Shown: piece after piece, positions 41,413 through 50,966 of the stretch | Layout of the letters: the number at the start of each line of letters is the position of its first letter | Position numbering within the stretch: position 1 is the first letter of the stretch | From: Bacillota bacterium | GTDB taxonomy: Bacteria > Bacillota > Clostridia > Christensenellales > CAG-138 | Direction: 5' to 3' | Length of the DNA stretch: 64,000 nucleotides | Assembly (NCBI GenBank): GCA_023390655.1 | Contig: JAEWCL010000014.1 | Coordinates: 1-64,000, forward strand | Notes under the pieces: generated by a model | Seen by the model: only the letters and a program-made list of their open reading frames with translations | What the model was told of the DNA's origin: nothing | Database searches by the model: none | Program-made: the position numbers and the translations under genes

Positions 41413-42873
41413 ATGAAGAAGATCGTTGCAGTTTTAATGGCCTGCCTGATGGTCCTTGGGCTGCTGGCTGGCTGCACGCCCGCAGCGCCCACGGAAAACA
41501 CCGCGCCCAACTCCCCCGCAGCGGCGCCCAACGCGCCCGCCGCTCCCGCGGAAGAAGGCGGCCTCACGGGCAAGCTTGTGATCTGGTCGTTCACCAATGA
41601 GCTCAAAACATTCGCAACCGCCTTCAAAGAAAAGAACCCGGGTGTGGAGCTCGAATATGTCATGGTGCCCATGACCAACGGCGAGTTCCAGACCAAGATC
41701 CAGGCCGCCATCGCCAGCGGGGAAGTCCCCGACGCCATTGCGCTCGAAGCATCCTTCGTAAAATCCTACGTTGAGAGCGACTTCCTGATGGACCTCAACG
41801 ACCTGCTGCCCATTGCAAAGGAATTGGGCACCTATCAGTCCACCATCGACGTCGGTACGTTTGACGGTATCACAAAGGCGTTCTCCTACCAGGCGACGCC
41901 GGGCGCGCTGTTCTACCGCCGCAGCCTTGCCAAGGAATACTTCGGCACGGACGACCCCGCCAAGATGCAGGGCATCCTCTCCGATATGAACAAGTTTACG
42001 GAAGCGGCAAAGACCGTGCATGACAAGTCCAGCGGCAACACCTACATGGTCTGCTCGCCCATGGACTTTGCAAAGATCTACTATCCCAACCGCCAGCAGC
42101 CCTGGGATGTGGACGGCAAGTTTGTAATTGATCCGAGTATAGACCAGCTCTTTGAAGTCGCCAAGACCTTCCGGAAGAACGGCTATGAAGCGCAGGCCGT
42201 GCAGTGGCAGGAAGGCTGGTTTGCCGGCATGAACGACTCCCTGATGGACGCGCAGGGCAACCCCAAGCAGGTATTCTGCTACTTCCTCCCCACCTGGGGC
42301 CTCCCGTATGTACTTGCCCCCAACGCCAAGCCCAAGGAAGCGGACGGCGTTACGAGCGGCAAGGACACCTCCGGAGACTGGGCCTGCATCACCGGTCCCA
42401 TGCCGTACCAGTGGGGCGGCACCTGGGTTGGCGCTATGAAGGATGCGGCGAATCCCGAGCTTGCAAAAGAATTCGTCAAGTTTGTAGCGCTCAATGAGGA
42501 TACCCTCAAGAACTGGGCTTTGGGCACCTATACGAACGAATACCTCAAGAAGATCGATCCGAGCGTTGGCGATGAGCTTGCGCAGGCCCCAGGCGATTTC
42601 GTCTCCAGCCAGAAGGTGGTAGAGGAGATCCTCCCGCAGTTTGACAGCTCCGACACCAGCAAATTCCTTAATGGGCAGAACTCCTACAAAGGCTTTGCGG
42701 TAGCAGCGCCCGCTGTCAGCGCGAAGCTGATGCAGGGCATTGACGATGCGGTGGACCGCGCGCTGGTTGACGTATTGACCAACTATGCCGCAGGCAACAG
42801 CACGAAGGAAGAAGCCATGCAGGCATTGAAGGACGCCGTGAAGAACGCGCTGCCGGATCTCATTGTGGAATAG
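41413..42873 (+). CDS. MalE-type ABC solute-binding lipoprotein
   Basis: 486 residues. Signal MKKIVAVLMACLMVLGLLAGC (lipobox LLAGC), Pro/Ala tether, then a family-1 extracellular binding fold (KLVIWSFTNELKTFATAFKEKNPGVE, quoted in part; IASGEVPDAIALEASF; GGTWVGAMKDAANPELAKEFVKF). Context with GH43, xylose isomerase and MalFG-type permeases suggests a xylo-oligosaccharide or arabinoxylan fragment as ligand. AAGGAACAG ribosome site. Confidence 0.93.
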   Translation: MKKIVAVLMACLMVLGLLAGCTPAAPTENTAPNSPAAAPNAPAAPAEEGGLTGKLVIWSFTNELKTFATAFKEKNPGVELEYVMVPMTNGEFQTKIQAAIASGEVPDAIALEASFVKSYVESDFLMDLNDLLPIAKELGTYQSTIDVGTFDGITKAFSYQATPGALFYRRSLAKEYFGTDDPAKMQGILSDMNKFTEAAKTVHDKSSGNTYMVCSPMDFAKIYYPNRQQPWDVDGKFVIDPSIDQLFEVAKTFRKNGYEAQAVQWQEGWFAGMNDSLMDAQGNPKQVFCYFLPTWGLPYVLAPNAKPKEADGVTSGKDTSGDWACITGPMPYQWGGTWVGAMKDAANPELAKEFVKFVALNEDTLKNWALGTYTNEYLKKIDPSVGDELAQAPGDFVSSQKVVEEILPQFDSSDTSKFLNGQNSYKGFAVAAPAVSAKLMQGIDDAVDRALVDVLTNYAAGNSTKEEAMQALKDAVKNALPDLIVE

Positions 42874-42909
42874 TATAGTATCAAAAGACTCTGGTCCTCC
42901 TACGGAAGT

Positions 42910-42936
42910 CTGCGGCATAGCGGCGCTGTGCCGCAG
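42910..42936 (+). other. Hairpin between binding-protein and permease genes
   Basis: Stem CTGCGGCA / TGCCGCAG with 11-base loop followed by GCTTTCCC. Probably lets more binding-protein mRNA accumulate than permease mRNA. Confidence 0.45.
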
Positions 42937-43005
42937 GCTTTCCCAATAAAATGAAGAATATTATATGAAGAAGCTCTCCTATTTGAAAAAAAGGAGGTAT
43001 CAACT

Positions 43006-43998
43006 TTGGAAGGAACGCAGGCAACTCTCCCGAAAAAGCGGGGGATGGGGATCGAAAAGAACCATTATGGGTACATTTTTTTGATTCCGTTCATTTTAGG
43101 ATTCCTGATATTCGGATTGTATCCGCTCATCAACACGTTCTATTTAAGCTTGACCGACAAGATGCTCATGGTCAAGAATTCCGGCGACTTCATCGGGCTT
43201 GAGAATTTTAAGGCGCTGTTTGCCGATGCGTTTTTCTTAAAAGCCCTCGGCAATACATGGATCATCTGGATGCTGAACTTCATTCCGCAGTTGGGCATCG
43301 CCATGCTGCTCTCCGTGTGGTTTACAAACCTCAGGCTCCGGATACGCGGCGTCGGGTTCTGGCGGGCACTGTTTTACTTGCCCAACCTTCTGATGCCAGC
43401 GACCATTGCGGTGCTCTATTTCAACTTCTTCTCCTTTTACGGGCCTGTCAATCAGATTCTCGTGCGGGGCGGCATCCTCCCGGAAGCGTTCAATTTTTTC
43501 CTGGATGAATGGGCCACGCGCGGCATTGTCATATTCATTCAATGGTGGATGTGGTTTGGCTCCACCATCATCCTGCTGATGGCGGGGATGACCTCCATTT
43601 CGCCCTCGCTGTATGAATCCGCCATGATGGACGGCGCGTCAAGCGGCCAGATGTTCCGTAATATCACCTTGCCGCTTTTAAAGCCGGTGCTCATTTACAC
43701 GCTGGTGACGTCGCTTGTGGGCGGCATGCAAATGTGGGATATCCCTTACATGATCTCGGGCGGGCGCGGCGCGCCCAACGGCTCGGTCATGACGATGAAC
43801 GTGCTGATGTATATGAAGCTTAACAGCACCAAGGGCTTGATCGGCTCCGCCGCTTCCGTGGGCGTAATGATATTCGTGATTACAAGCGTTGTTGCGCTGG
43901 GAATCTTCTATGCGCTGCGGGATAAGGATGCGGCCGGGGAAAGAAAGCAGCTGCGCGGCAGAAAAAGGAGGGCGTCGAAGTATGACATATGCCAATAA
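43006..43998 (+). CDS. MalF-type ABC permease
   Basis: 330 residues, six or more membrane segments; the EAA loop YESAMMDGASSGQMFRNITLPLLKP (quoted: YESAMMDGASSGQMFRNITL) contacts the ATPase. TTG start with AAAGGAGGT 9 bases upstream. No ATPase gene is in this operon, so a shared MsmK-type ATPase elsewhere must power it, as usual for carbohydrate uptake in this phylum. Confidence 0.92.
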   Translation: MEGTQATLPKKRGMGIEKNHYGYIFLIPFILGFLIFGLYPLINTFYLSLTDKMLMVKNSGDFIGLENFKALFADAFFLKALGNTWIIWMLNFIPQLGIAMLLSVWFTNLRLRIRGVGFWRALFYLPNLLMPATIAVLYFNFFSFYGPVNQILVRGGILPEAFNFFLDEWATRGIVIFIQWWMWFGSTIILLMAGMTSISPSLYESAMMDGASSGQMFRNITLPLLKPVLIYTLVTSLVGGMQMWDIPYMISGGRGAPNGSVMTMNVLMYMKLNSTKGLIGSAASVGVMIFVITSVVALGIFYALRDKDAAGERKQLRGRKRRASKYDICQ

Positions 43999-44821
43999 GA
44001 CAAAGCTGATGCGCGTGCTCATCTACATCCTTCTTGCCATCATTACGCTTATTTGCGTGGTGCCGCTCTATATCCTGATTATCAACGCCACGCGCTCCAC
44101 GCCTGAAATCCAGCAGGGCTTGAGCATACTGCCCGGCAAAAACATGGTGATCAACTGGAACAACCTTGCAAACCGGGGGCTAAACTTGCTCCAGGGCTTC
44201 TGGAACAGCCTGTTCATTGCGGCAACCTCTACGATACTCACGGTCTACTGCAGCATGCTTGCCGCTTATGGGCTGGAGGTATATCACTTCAAGCTCAAGC
44301 GGCCGATGTATAATTTTATCCTGGTTCTGGTGCTCATCCCAATGCAGGCGTCCATCATCGGCTATTTCCAGTACATGTCCGCACTGAAGCTGACAAACTC
44401 CTATATCCCTTTGATCTTGCCGGCCATCGCGTCGCCGACGGCCATCTTCTTTGCAAAACAGTATCTGGAATCGGTCGTGGTCAAGGATTTGATCTACGCC
44501 GCGCGCATCGACGGATGCGGGGAATTCGCCACATTCAACCGCATCATGATGCCGATTGCGGCGCCGGGTGCGTTTACGCTTGGCATCTTCTCGTTTGTGG
44601 GGTCTTGGAACAGCCTGTTTACGCCGTTTATCATGATTTCAAAAACAAAGCTATATACGCTGCCCATGATGGTTTCAACTTTGCGCGGGGATACCTACCG
44701 TACGGAATATGGGAGCATTTATCTGGGACTTGCGGTTTCCATTGTTCCCATCATCATTGTGTATGCGATTTTTTCCAAATACATCATCAACGGTATGGCC
44801 ATGGGCGCGCTCAAGGAATAA
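43982..44821 (+). CDS. MalG-type ABC permease
   Basis: 279 residues, six membrane segments, EAA loop YAARIDGCGEFATFNRIMMP. The start at 43982 has GGAGG upstream and overlaps the MalF gene by 17 bases. Forms the membrane channel with the preceding permease. Confidence 0.92.
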   Translation: MTYANKTKLMRVLIYILLAIITLICVVPLYILIINATRSTPEIQQGLSILPGKNMVINWNNLANRGLNLLQGFWNSLFIAATSTILTVYCSMLAAYGLEVYHFKLKRPMYNFILVLVLIPMQASIIGYFQYMSALKLTNSYIPLILPAIASPTAIFFAKQYLESVVVKDLIYAARIDGCGEFATFNRIMMPIAAPGAFTLGIFSFVGSWNSLFTPFIMISKTKLYTLPMMVSTLRGDTYRTEYGSIYLGLAVSIVPIIIVYAIFSKYIINGMAMGALKE

Positions 44822-44848
44822 GAATTTTTGAACGGCAGGGTGATTTGA

Positions 44849-46396
44849 TTGATAAAAAATCCAGTATTGACCGGGTTCCATCCGGACCCGAGCATAATTT
44901 GCGTGGACGGCACGTTTTATGTGGCGAACTCAACATTTGAATATTTTCCCGGCGTATCGATTTCCGCCTCAAAAGACCTCGCCAATTGGGAAACGGTCGC
45001 GTATCCGCTCAACGAAAAACGGCTTTTGGATATGCGCGGCAACCCGCAGTCCGGCGGCGTATGGGCGCCGTGTTTGAGTCATTACGGCGGCGTATTCTAC
45101 CTTGTGTATACGGACGTCAAGACCTGGGCGAGGGACCCGTTCAAGGATACGCACAATTATATAACGACGGCGCCTGCAATCACTGGCCCGTGGAGCGATC
45201 CTGTCTATATCAACAGTTCGGGGTTTGATCCTTCGCTGTTCCATGATGAGGATGGGAAAAAGTATTTTGTGAATATGGAGTGGGATTACCGCAAAGCGGG
45301 GGACGCCAGGTTCTCCGGCATCCTGCTTACAGAGCTTGATCCGGTGACATGGAAGCCCGTTTCCCCAACCCGCAAGATATTCCGCGGTACGCCGAGGGGC
45401 CTTGTAGAAGGACCGCACATTTACAAGAGAAGCGGGTACTATTACCTCCTGTGCGCCGAGGGCGGCACCTCCTATGAGCACGCGGAGTCCGTCTGCCGCG
45501 CAAAAGATATTTGGGGGCCGTATGAGGTGCACCCACACAGCTACCTTGTCAGCACACAGAACGCGCCGGGCGCGTATCTGCAAAAAACGGGGCATGGCAG
45601 CATCTGTGAGGGGCCGGATGGCCGCTGGTGGACGGCGTTTTTATGCGGCAGGCCGATTGACCGCACCATGTCCTGCCCGCTGGGGCGGGAGACTGCAATC
45701 AGCGAAATTGTCTGGAAGCGGGATTGGCCATACCTGAAAAACGGCACAATGGTTCCGCCCAAGGCATTTACCGGATACGGAGAGGCAACGCAGACAAAGA
45801 CCACACAGTATGATTTTGCGTCAAAAGATTTTCAGATGGACTTTTTATCCCTGCGCACGCCCGCAAAATACGAGATTGTGGATGGAGCTCTGCGTCTGTA
45901 CGGCGGCGAATCCATCGCATCGCGGCACGACCAGAATCTGTTGGCGCGCCGCCAGTGTGATTTCAGCTTTGAGGCGGTCACGGCGCTCAGGTTCCCGTTC
46001 AACCATTTCCAGCAGATGGCGGGGTTGATCTGCCGCTATAATGAAGAGAACCAGTATTTTCTGCGGGTTGCGTACGATGAAGCGCGCGGCTGCAAGACGC
46101 TGGGCATTCTGGTGTTTGATAAATTCCAGTTTTCCTTGCCGCTGGGAGAACGTGAAATTCCCGTTGGCGACGAGGTGTTTCTGAAAGTTTCGATGAACGG
46201 GCGTTACGGTGCATTCTCCTATTCCTCGGATGGCAGCCTGTATCATGAAATTCCGTACCGGGTTGACGCGGCGAAACTTTCGGACGAATACGCAACGCCC
46301 CCCGGTTTTACCGGCGCGTTTGTCGGGATGTGCTGCGTGGATATGTGCAATAAGACGGCATACGCGGATTTTCTTTCGTTCACGTATCACGCCTGA
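44849..46396 (+). CDS. GH43 beta-xylosidase / alpha-L-arabinofuranosidase
   Basis: 515 residues, no signal peptide. Five-blade propeller with catalytic base in GFHPDPSIICVDGTFY (Asp about 11), pKa-modulating Asp in SSGFDPSLFHDEDGKKYFVN, and general acid Glu in RGLVEGPHIYKRSGYYYLL; the C-terminal ~190 residues are the GH43 beta-sandwich (beta-xylosidase C2) domain. Intracellular, so it would hydrolyse imported xylo-oligosaccharides to xylose for XylA. TTG start at 44849 with AGGGTGA upstream. Confidence 0.92.
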   Translation: MIKNPVLTGFHPDPSIICVDGTFYVANSTFEYFPGVSISASKDLANWETVAYPLNEKRLLDMRGNPQSGGVWAPCLSHYGGVFYLVYTDVKTWARDPFKDTHNYITTAPAITGPWSDPVYINSSGFDPSLFHDEDGKKYFVNMEWDYRKAGDARFSGILLTELDPVTWKPVSPTRKIFRGTPRGLVEGPHIYKRSGYYYLLCAEGGTSYEHAESVCRAKDIWGPYEVHPHSYLVSTQNAPGAYLQKTGHGSICEGPDGRWWTAFLCGRPIDRTMSCPLGRETAISEIVWKRDWPYLKNGTMVPPKAFTGYGEATQTKTTQYDFASKDFQMDFLSLRTPAKYEIVDGALRLYGGESIASRHDQNLLARRQCDFSFEAVTALRFPFNHFQQMAGLICRYNEENQYFLRVAYDEARGCKTLGILVFDKFQFSLPLGEREIPVGDEVFLKVSMNGRYGAFSYSSDGSLYHEIPYRVDAAKLSDEYATPPGFTGAFVGMCCVDMCNKTAYADFLSFTYHA

Positions 46397-46425
46397 TTGC
46401 GAAACCGGTTTTTTTGCGGTACAAT
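46397..46425 (+). promoter_or_regulatory. Promoter of second LacI gene with embedded operator
   Basis: TTGCGA (46397-46402), 17-base spacer, TACAAT (46420-46425). GAAACCGGTTTT (46401-46412) lies in the spacer, matching the sites at 41032 and 41183, and suggests autorepression. Confidence 0.65.
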
Positions 46426-46458
46426 GAACCAGATAATTGACGCGATAGGGGCATTATA

Positions 46459-47478
46459 GTGGTCACAATATATGACATTGCGGCAAAGACTGGCCTGAGT
46501 GCTGCAACGGTTTCCAAAGTATTTAACAATTATGTGGGCGTAAGCAGCAAGACCCGGGAGGCTGTGCTGCAGGCGGCAAAAGAAATGGACTATATGCCCA
46601 ATACAAACGCGCGCGCTTTGGTCACCAAAAAATCCTGGCTCATCAGCCTGCTGTTTTCGGAGGATATCGGCAGCGGTATTGCTCACCCACACTTCAGCGG
46701 CATTTTGCAGAGCGCCATCACGCAGGTGCAGGGCCACGGATATGACGTGGTGTTTGTCAACAAACGTCTGGGGCAGGACGATGTCTCGTATCTCGATCAT
46801 TGCCGCTACCGCGGCGTGGACGGCGTGCTGATTGCTGCGGGTTCGCATTTCACGGATGAAATACAGTGTGTGCTGGACAGCGAGTATACCTGCGTATCTG
46901 TAGAGGAGATTTATCCCGGCAGGCATACCGTCATTTCGGACAACTTCTCGGGCACGATGCAGGCGCTTGAATACCTTTACTTTTTAGGCCACAGGAAAAT
47001 TGCCCACATCGCAGGCCCGAAAAAGCGTCTGGCCGGGCGTGAGCGCTATGAGGCGTACGTCAGCTTCCTGTCCCAGAAGGGCATCCCATACAACCCCCAA
47101 TATGTGGTGGAGGCGGAATACTTCCGCAAGGATGAGGGCGTTAAAGCGACGACCGAGCTGCTCCAGCAGTGCTGGGATGATATGCCCACCGCCATATTCG
47201 CAGGCTACGACGAGCTTGCGTGTGCGGCAAAGACGGTGTTGCTTTCGCGCGGGTTCCGGGTACCCAAGGATATGTCCATCATCGGCTTTGACGACCTGCC
47301 GATTGCGGAAACCCCGGGCATTACTACAATCCGCCAAGACCGCCGCTTGATTGGGCAGATGGCGGGGGACATGCTGGTGAAACTGATTGAGGGCGGGGAA
47401 GTGGGCGAGCCCATGGTGCACCGCCTGCCCACAAAGCTCATTACGCGCGAATCGTGCGCGCGTATTGCGGAGGAATAA
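46459..47478 (+). CDS. LacI-family regulator (likely of the xylan-type ABC operon)
   Basis: 339 residues. HTH VTIYDIAAKTGLSAATVSKVFNNYVGVS, hinge YMPNTNARALVTKKS, sensor domain (ISLLFSEDIGSGIAHPHFSGIL, GVDGVLIAAGS, CVSVEEIYPG, SIIGFDDLPIAETPGITTIRQD quoted in part). GTG start at 46459 with AGGGG upstream. Shared operators with the MalEFG-type operon suggest it is its repressor, responding to a xylan-derived sugar. Confidence 0.92.
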   Translation: MVTIYDIAAKTGLSAATVSKVFNNYVGVSSKTREAVLQAAKEMDYMPNTNARALVTKKSWLISLLFSEDIGSGIAHPHFSGILQSAITQVQGHGYDVVFVNKRLGQDDVSYLDHCRYRGVDGVLIAAGSHFTDEIQCVLDSEYTCVSVEEIYPGRHTVISDNFSGTMQALEYLYFLGHRKIAHIAGPKKRLAGRERYEAYVSFLSQKGIPYNPQYVVEAEYFRKDEGVKATTELLQQCWDDMPTAIFAGYDELACAAKTVLLSRGFRVPKDMSIIGFDDLPIAETPGITTIRQDRRLIGQMAGDMLVKLIEGGEVGEPMVHRLPTKLITRESCARIAEE

Positions 47479-47502
47479 AGCGCGCCGCAATCCGGAGGCT
47501 GC

Positions 47503-48204
47503 ATGCAGATCGATTTTTTCAAGGAAGGAAAGGGCGTCTTGCCCAATGAACCCAAGAAGAGCAGAATTGCAACGTTCTTTCTGATATATGGGATGCGGTT
47601 TTGGAAACTCGTATCCCTGAATTTGTTGTATGTGCTTGTCTGCATTCCGGTGATAACGATAGGCCCGGCGACCATCGCCATGGCGACTATTCTGCGCCGC
47701 TACTCTGAGGAGAAGCTGACCTACGTCTGGTCGGACTTTTTTGAGACGTTTCGCGCCTGCTTCAAAACAGGGCTTCTCTATTCCATATTGTATGTTGTGC
47801 CGCTTGCCTTAACGGGCTACGCTGCCTATTTTTATTTGCTGCAGGCGCAGCAGGTGCCTTTTGCGTATGCGCTGTTTGGCGTCATGCTGCTTGCGTTTTT
47901 CGGTATTGCCCTTTCCGGGCTGTATGCGGTGATGCTGATTGGTTCCGTCGCGCTTACGCTGCGGCAGATCGTGAAAAATGCGCTGATATTAAGCGTTGTT
48001 GCCGTCCGGCAAAATGCGCTGATCCTGCTCTTATGGCTTATTGGCGCAGCATGCGTGCTGCTGCTGTTCCCGGCGTCGCTGCTGCTCGTGCTGCTGTTCC
48101 TGCCTGTCACCATGTGGTATGCCGCGGTGTATATCGGCAATCCCGTTGTGAGAAAGTACTGTGTGGCACAGGATGACGGGTGCGAGGCTGTGGGTGATCA
48201 TTGA
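47503..48204 (+). CDS. YesL-like DUF624 membrane protein
   Basis: 233 residues with about five membrane segments; FWKLVSLNLLYVLVCIPVITIGPATIAMATILRRY is the DUF624 signature region. Members travel with carbohydrate ABC transporters and GH genes in Bacillota; biochemical role unknown. GGAGG upstream. The stop codon abuts the dispersed repeat. Confidence 0.87.
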   Translation: MQIDFFKEGKGVLPNEPKKSRIATFFLIYGMRFWKLVSLNLLYVLVCIPVITIGPATIAMATILRRYSEEKLTYVWSDFFETFRACFKTGLLYSILYVVPLALTGYAAYFYLLQAQQVPFAYALFGVMLLAFFGIALSGLYAVMLIGSVALTLRQIVKNALILSVVAVRQNALILLLWLIGAACVLLLFPASLLLVLLFLPVTMWYAAVYIGNPVVRKYCVAQDDGCEAVGDH

Positions 48205-48360
48205 GCAGGGGCTCAGCCCCGCTTAGGGCCGTAACGACCCTAAGAACCCATCTCTGGAAATGTACGAAAATAGAGCATTTCAAACGTCAGGGATTCCCAA
48301 GGGACGTGTCCCTTGGGTGGGGTGCAGGGGCAAATGTCCCTGCAAAGACTTGTTAATAGA
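48205..48360 (-). repeat. Dispersed multi-hairpin repeat, copy B (inverted)
   Basis: Read on the minus strand it carries CAGGGACATTTGCCCCTG, ACCCCACCCAAGGGACACGT, CCCTTGGGAATCCC and GGGTTCTTAGGGTCGTTACG, in the same order as copy A at 38322-38460. Copy B starts right at the DUF624 stop codon. Confidence 0.75.
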
Positions 48361-48363
48361 CAA

Positions 48364-48393
48364 AAGAAGGCAGCTGTTTTAAGCTGCCTTCTT
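48364..48393. terminator. Bidirectional terminator downstream of xylA
   Basis: A 12-bp stem AAGAAGGCAGCT / AGCTGCCTTCTT, with A-run and T-run on the two sides. It serves the convergent xylA gene and the repeat side. Confidence 0.85.
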
Positions 48394-48408
48394 TTTCTTT
48401 TGTTGCCG

Positions 48409-49719
48409 TTAACTGAACAACACGTCGTTGAGCACGGTCTCCAGATATTCCTGCCTGCCGCTCGGGACGTCAAAGCGCTCAATGTCCTTGGCGTACTCGT
48501 AGAGCGAAGCAAGCGATTCGCGGCCTTCCACAATGCGTTTGCCGACCCCTTCGCGATAGGAAGCGTACCGCTCGGCGACGAACGCGTCGATCCGGCCATC
48601 CTCAATGAGCGCCGCGGCTTTCTTGAGGCCCAGCGCAAACGCGTCCATGCCCGCGATGTAGGCGAGCAGGATGTCTTCAAACGTGTTGCTGGCGCGGCGG
48701 GCCTTGGCGTCAAAATTCAGGCCGCCGTTGGTGAAGCCGCCCGCTTTGAGTACCTCATACATGCACAGCGTGGTGTCGTAGACGTTGGTGGGGAACTGGT
48801 CCGTATCCCAGCCCAGCAAAAGATCGCCCTGGTTGGCGTCGATAGAGCCGAACACGCCGTTTGCGCGGGCCATGCAAAGCTCATGGTGAAAGGTATGCCC
48901 CGCAAGCGTTGCGTGATTGGCTTCCACATTCATGCGGAAGTCTTCCATCAGGCCGTATTTGCGCAGGAAGTTGACGCAGGTGGCAACGTCAAAGTCATAC
49001 TGGTGCTTGGTGGGCTCCTTGGGCTTGGGTTCGATGTAGAAGTCCCCGGTAAAGCCGTTCGCGCGGCCATAATCGCGCGCCATGGTCAAAAGACGGGCGA
49101 GATTGTCAAGCTCCAGCGCCACGTCCGTATTCAACAGCGTTTCATAGCCTTCACGGCCGCCCCAGAACACATAGCCCGAGCCGCCCAGGCGGATGGTGGC
49201 GTCGAGCGCCGCCTTGACCTTGCCTGCGGAAAGCGCAAACACATCCGCGGCGCAGCTTGTCGCGGCGCCTGCCATGAACTTTTTCTCCGAAAACATGTTG
49301 GCGGTGCCCCAAAGCAGCTTCTTGCCGTGCTGCTGCTGCTTTTGCAGCAGGTACTCCGCCATTTCGTTTAAATTGTCGGTGCTTTCCTGCAGGGTGCGCC
49401 CTTCGGGGGCGACATCGGCGTCATGGAAGCAGTAGTATTCAATGCCCAATTTGTCCATCAGCTCAAAGGCGAAGTCGGCCTTTGCTTTGGCCTTTGCCAT
49501 TTCGTCCGATTGGCCAAAGGATTTGTCCATGGTGTTGCCGCCAAACATATCCGTACCGCTTGCATTGATGGTGTGCCACCAGCTCACGGCAAATTTCAGA
49601 TGATCCTTCATCGGTTTTCCGCAAATGACGGCCTGCGCGTCATAATGGCGGAACGAGAACGGATCGCGGCTCGCTGCGCCCAAAAAAGGTACGCTGGTGA
49701 TGTCGGAATAACGTTTCAT
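48409..49719 (-). CDS. xylA: Xylose isomerase
   Basis: 436 residues, the class-II length. Diagnostic segments: VSWWHTINASGTDMFG (N-terminal), FHDADVAPEGR with the active-site His-Asp, FYIEPKPKEPTKHQYDFD (metal Glu and Lys), NVEANHATLAGHTFHHEL and WDTDQFPTN (metal ligands). Converts D-xylose to D-xylulose using two divalent metals. Start at 49719 with GGAGGAG upstream. Follows the AraC gene on the same strand; no xylulokinase is adjacent, but an FGGY kinase is 9 kb away. Confidence 0.97.
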   Translation of the reverse strand: MKRYSDITSVPFLGAASRDPFSFRHYDAQAVICGKPMKDHLKFAVSWWHTINASGTDMFGGNTMDKSFGQSDEMAKAKAKADFAFELMDKLGIEYYCFHDADVAPEGRTLQESTDNLNEMAEYLLQKQQQHGKKLLWGTANMFSEKKFMAGAATSCAADVFALSAGKVKAALDATIRLGGSGYVFWGGREGYETLLNTDVALELDNLARLLTMARDYGRANGFTGDFYIEPKPKEPTKHQYDFDVATCVNFLRKYGLMEDFRMNVEANHATLAGHTFHHELCMARANGVFGSIDANQGDLLLGWDTDQFPTNVYDTTLCMYEVLKAGGFTNGGLNFDAKARRASNTFEDILLAYIAGMDAFALGLKKAAALIEDGRIDAFVAERYASYREGVGKRIVEGRESLASLYEYAKDIERFDVPSGRQEYLETVLNDVLFS

Positions 49720-49915
49720 AGTGCTCCTCCTTCGCATAATTCGGCTCAGTGTAATGGATACTGATCCTCCCGCCGCAAAGAACTGCGGTCTGAATCGGAC
49801 TTGACAGATGTTTACAACATCAATGTACCACAAACGGGCAAGCCGCGCTTATGCGAAGTTTGCGGTTTCCATCCTACAAGTATGCTGTTCCGGAGCGTAA
49901 AATACGGCAGTTTCT

Positions 49916-50875
49916 CTAGCAAAAATCCGGCGGGAAACATAGGGCCTCTTTGCGGAGCGGGGCAAGGTTCGATAATACCTCCTCGCCCGTCAAAAACCGT
50001 TCGATGGAGTGTGGAGCGCCGGGACGCTCCAAATCACAGGCGGCGTCTATTTGTCGGCGGTATTCGGCAGGCGTGCAGTTAAGCTGCTTTAAGAATGTGC
50101 TGTACAGATAGCGGTAGTCGGAAAATCCGCACTCCAGGCAGATATCGATCAGCTTTTTGTCCGTAAACGCCACAAGGTTCTTCGCGTGGCTGAACCGGAC
50201 ATACGTCAGATACTCCTGAAACGAGCGGTTCAAATTCTCCTGAAAGAAATGGGACAGGTAATAGGGGGAAAGGTTCTCCTTCTTGGCGATATCCGAAAGC
50301 AGGATTTTGTGCATGTAGTTTGCATCGATGTCGTCTAAAATCCGGTTGAGCCGCTCCAGCCGCACGCGGGACCGGCGCAGCGCCTCATCGGACACCGTAT
50401 GATACGGAATATTGCGAAGAAGCCCGTGTAAAATCATATTCAGCAGGCTCTCACAGACAAATTCATAGCCTGCGCCCGCGTGAAAATAGCGGTAGGTCAG
50501 CGCGATGAGCAGGGCGCGAAGATGCGCATGGTCTTCCTCGGAAAAATGCTCCTTTATCTGCATGGCGTCAAACGTGATGTTCTGGAGCGCCGGATAGTAG
50601 TCCTTGCAGAACTGCGGGGAGAACTGCACGCACAGCATGCGCGCATAAGCGCCGATGGACTTGTATTCGTGCACCTGGGTGGAATTGAGCAAAAAGACAT
50701 CGTCCTCCTGCATGCGGGTGGTTTCCCGCATGGAGGTAATGGTCATGCCGCCTTTTAAGATCAGACTCAATTCCAGCTCGCGGTGCAGGTGGGGTGTACG
50801 GTAATCAATGTCGACGATAAAACAGCAAATGTGCTTGAGCCGCGGATGGGGAATGATTTCGTATTCTCGTTTCAT
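49916..50875 (-). CDS. AraC-family regulator with cupin-type sensor domain
   Basis: 319 residues. N-terminal AraC-binding cupin (HLHRELELSLILKGGMTI, EDDVFLLNSTQVHEY) and C-terminal double HTH (about 185-280: ILLSDIAKKENLSPYYLSHFFQENLNRSFQEYLTYVR, quoted in part; DICLECGFSDYRYLYSTFLKQ). Lies 196 bases upstream of xylA on the same strand and is the natural candidate to control it. Its own promoter is on the minus strand. Confidence 0.9.
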   Translation of the reverse strand: MKREYEIIPHPRLKHICCFIVDIDYRTPHLHRELELSLILKGGMTITSMRETTRMQEDDVFLLNSTQVHEYKSIGAYARMLCVQFSPQFCKDYYPALQNITFDAMQIKEHFSEEDHAHLRALLIALTYRYFHAGAGYEFVCESLLNMILHGLLRNIPYHTVSDEALRRSRVRLERLNRILDDIDANYMHKILLSDIAKKENLSPYYLSHFFQENLNRSFQEYLTYVRFSHAKNLVAFTDKKLIDICLECGFSDYRYLYSTFLKQLNCTPAEYRRQIDAACDLERPGAPHSIERFLTGEEVLSNLAPLRKEALCFPPDFC

Positions 50876-50937
50876 AGCGAAACTCCATTGCGGTAATGTC
50901 TTATAAAGAAGAGGAAAGCGCTGATTGTTCTTTCACT

Positions 50938-50966
50938 ATCGTATCCTCTGTCAGGAATGCGGTCAA
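50938..50966 (-). promoter_or_regulatory. Minus-strand promoter of the AraC gene
   Basis: TTGACC (50961-50966), 17-base spacer, TACGAT (50938-50943), read on the minus strand. Confidence 0.55.

Noticed and set aside
48313..49371. 352-codon plus-strand open frame opposite xylA
   Set aside because: Starts in the repeat and lies antisense to an unmistakable xylose isomerase.
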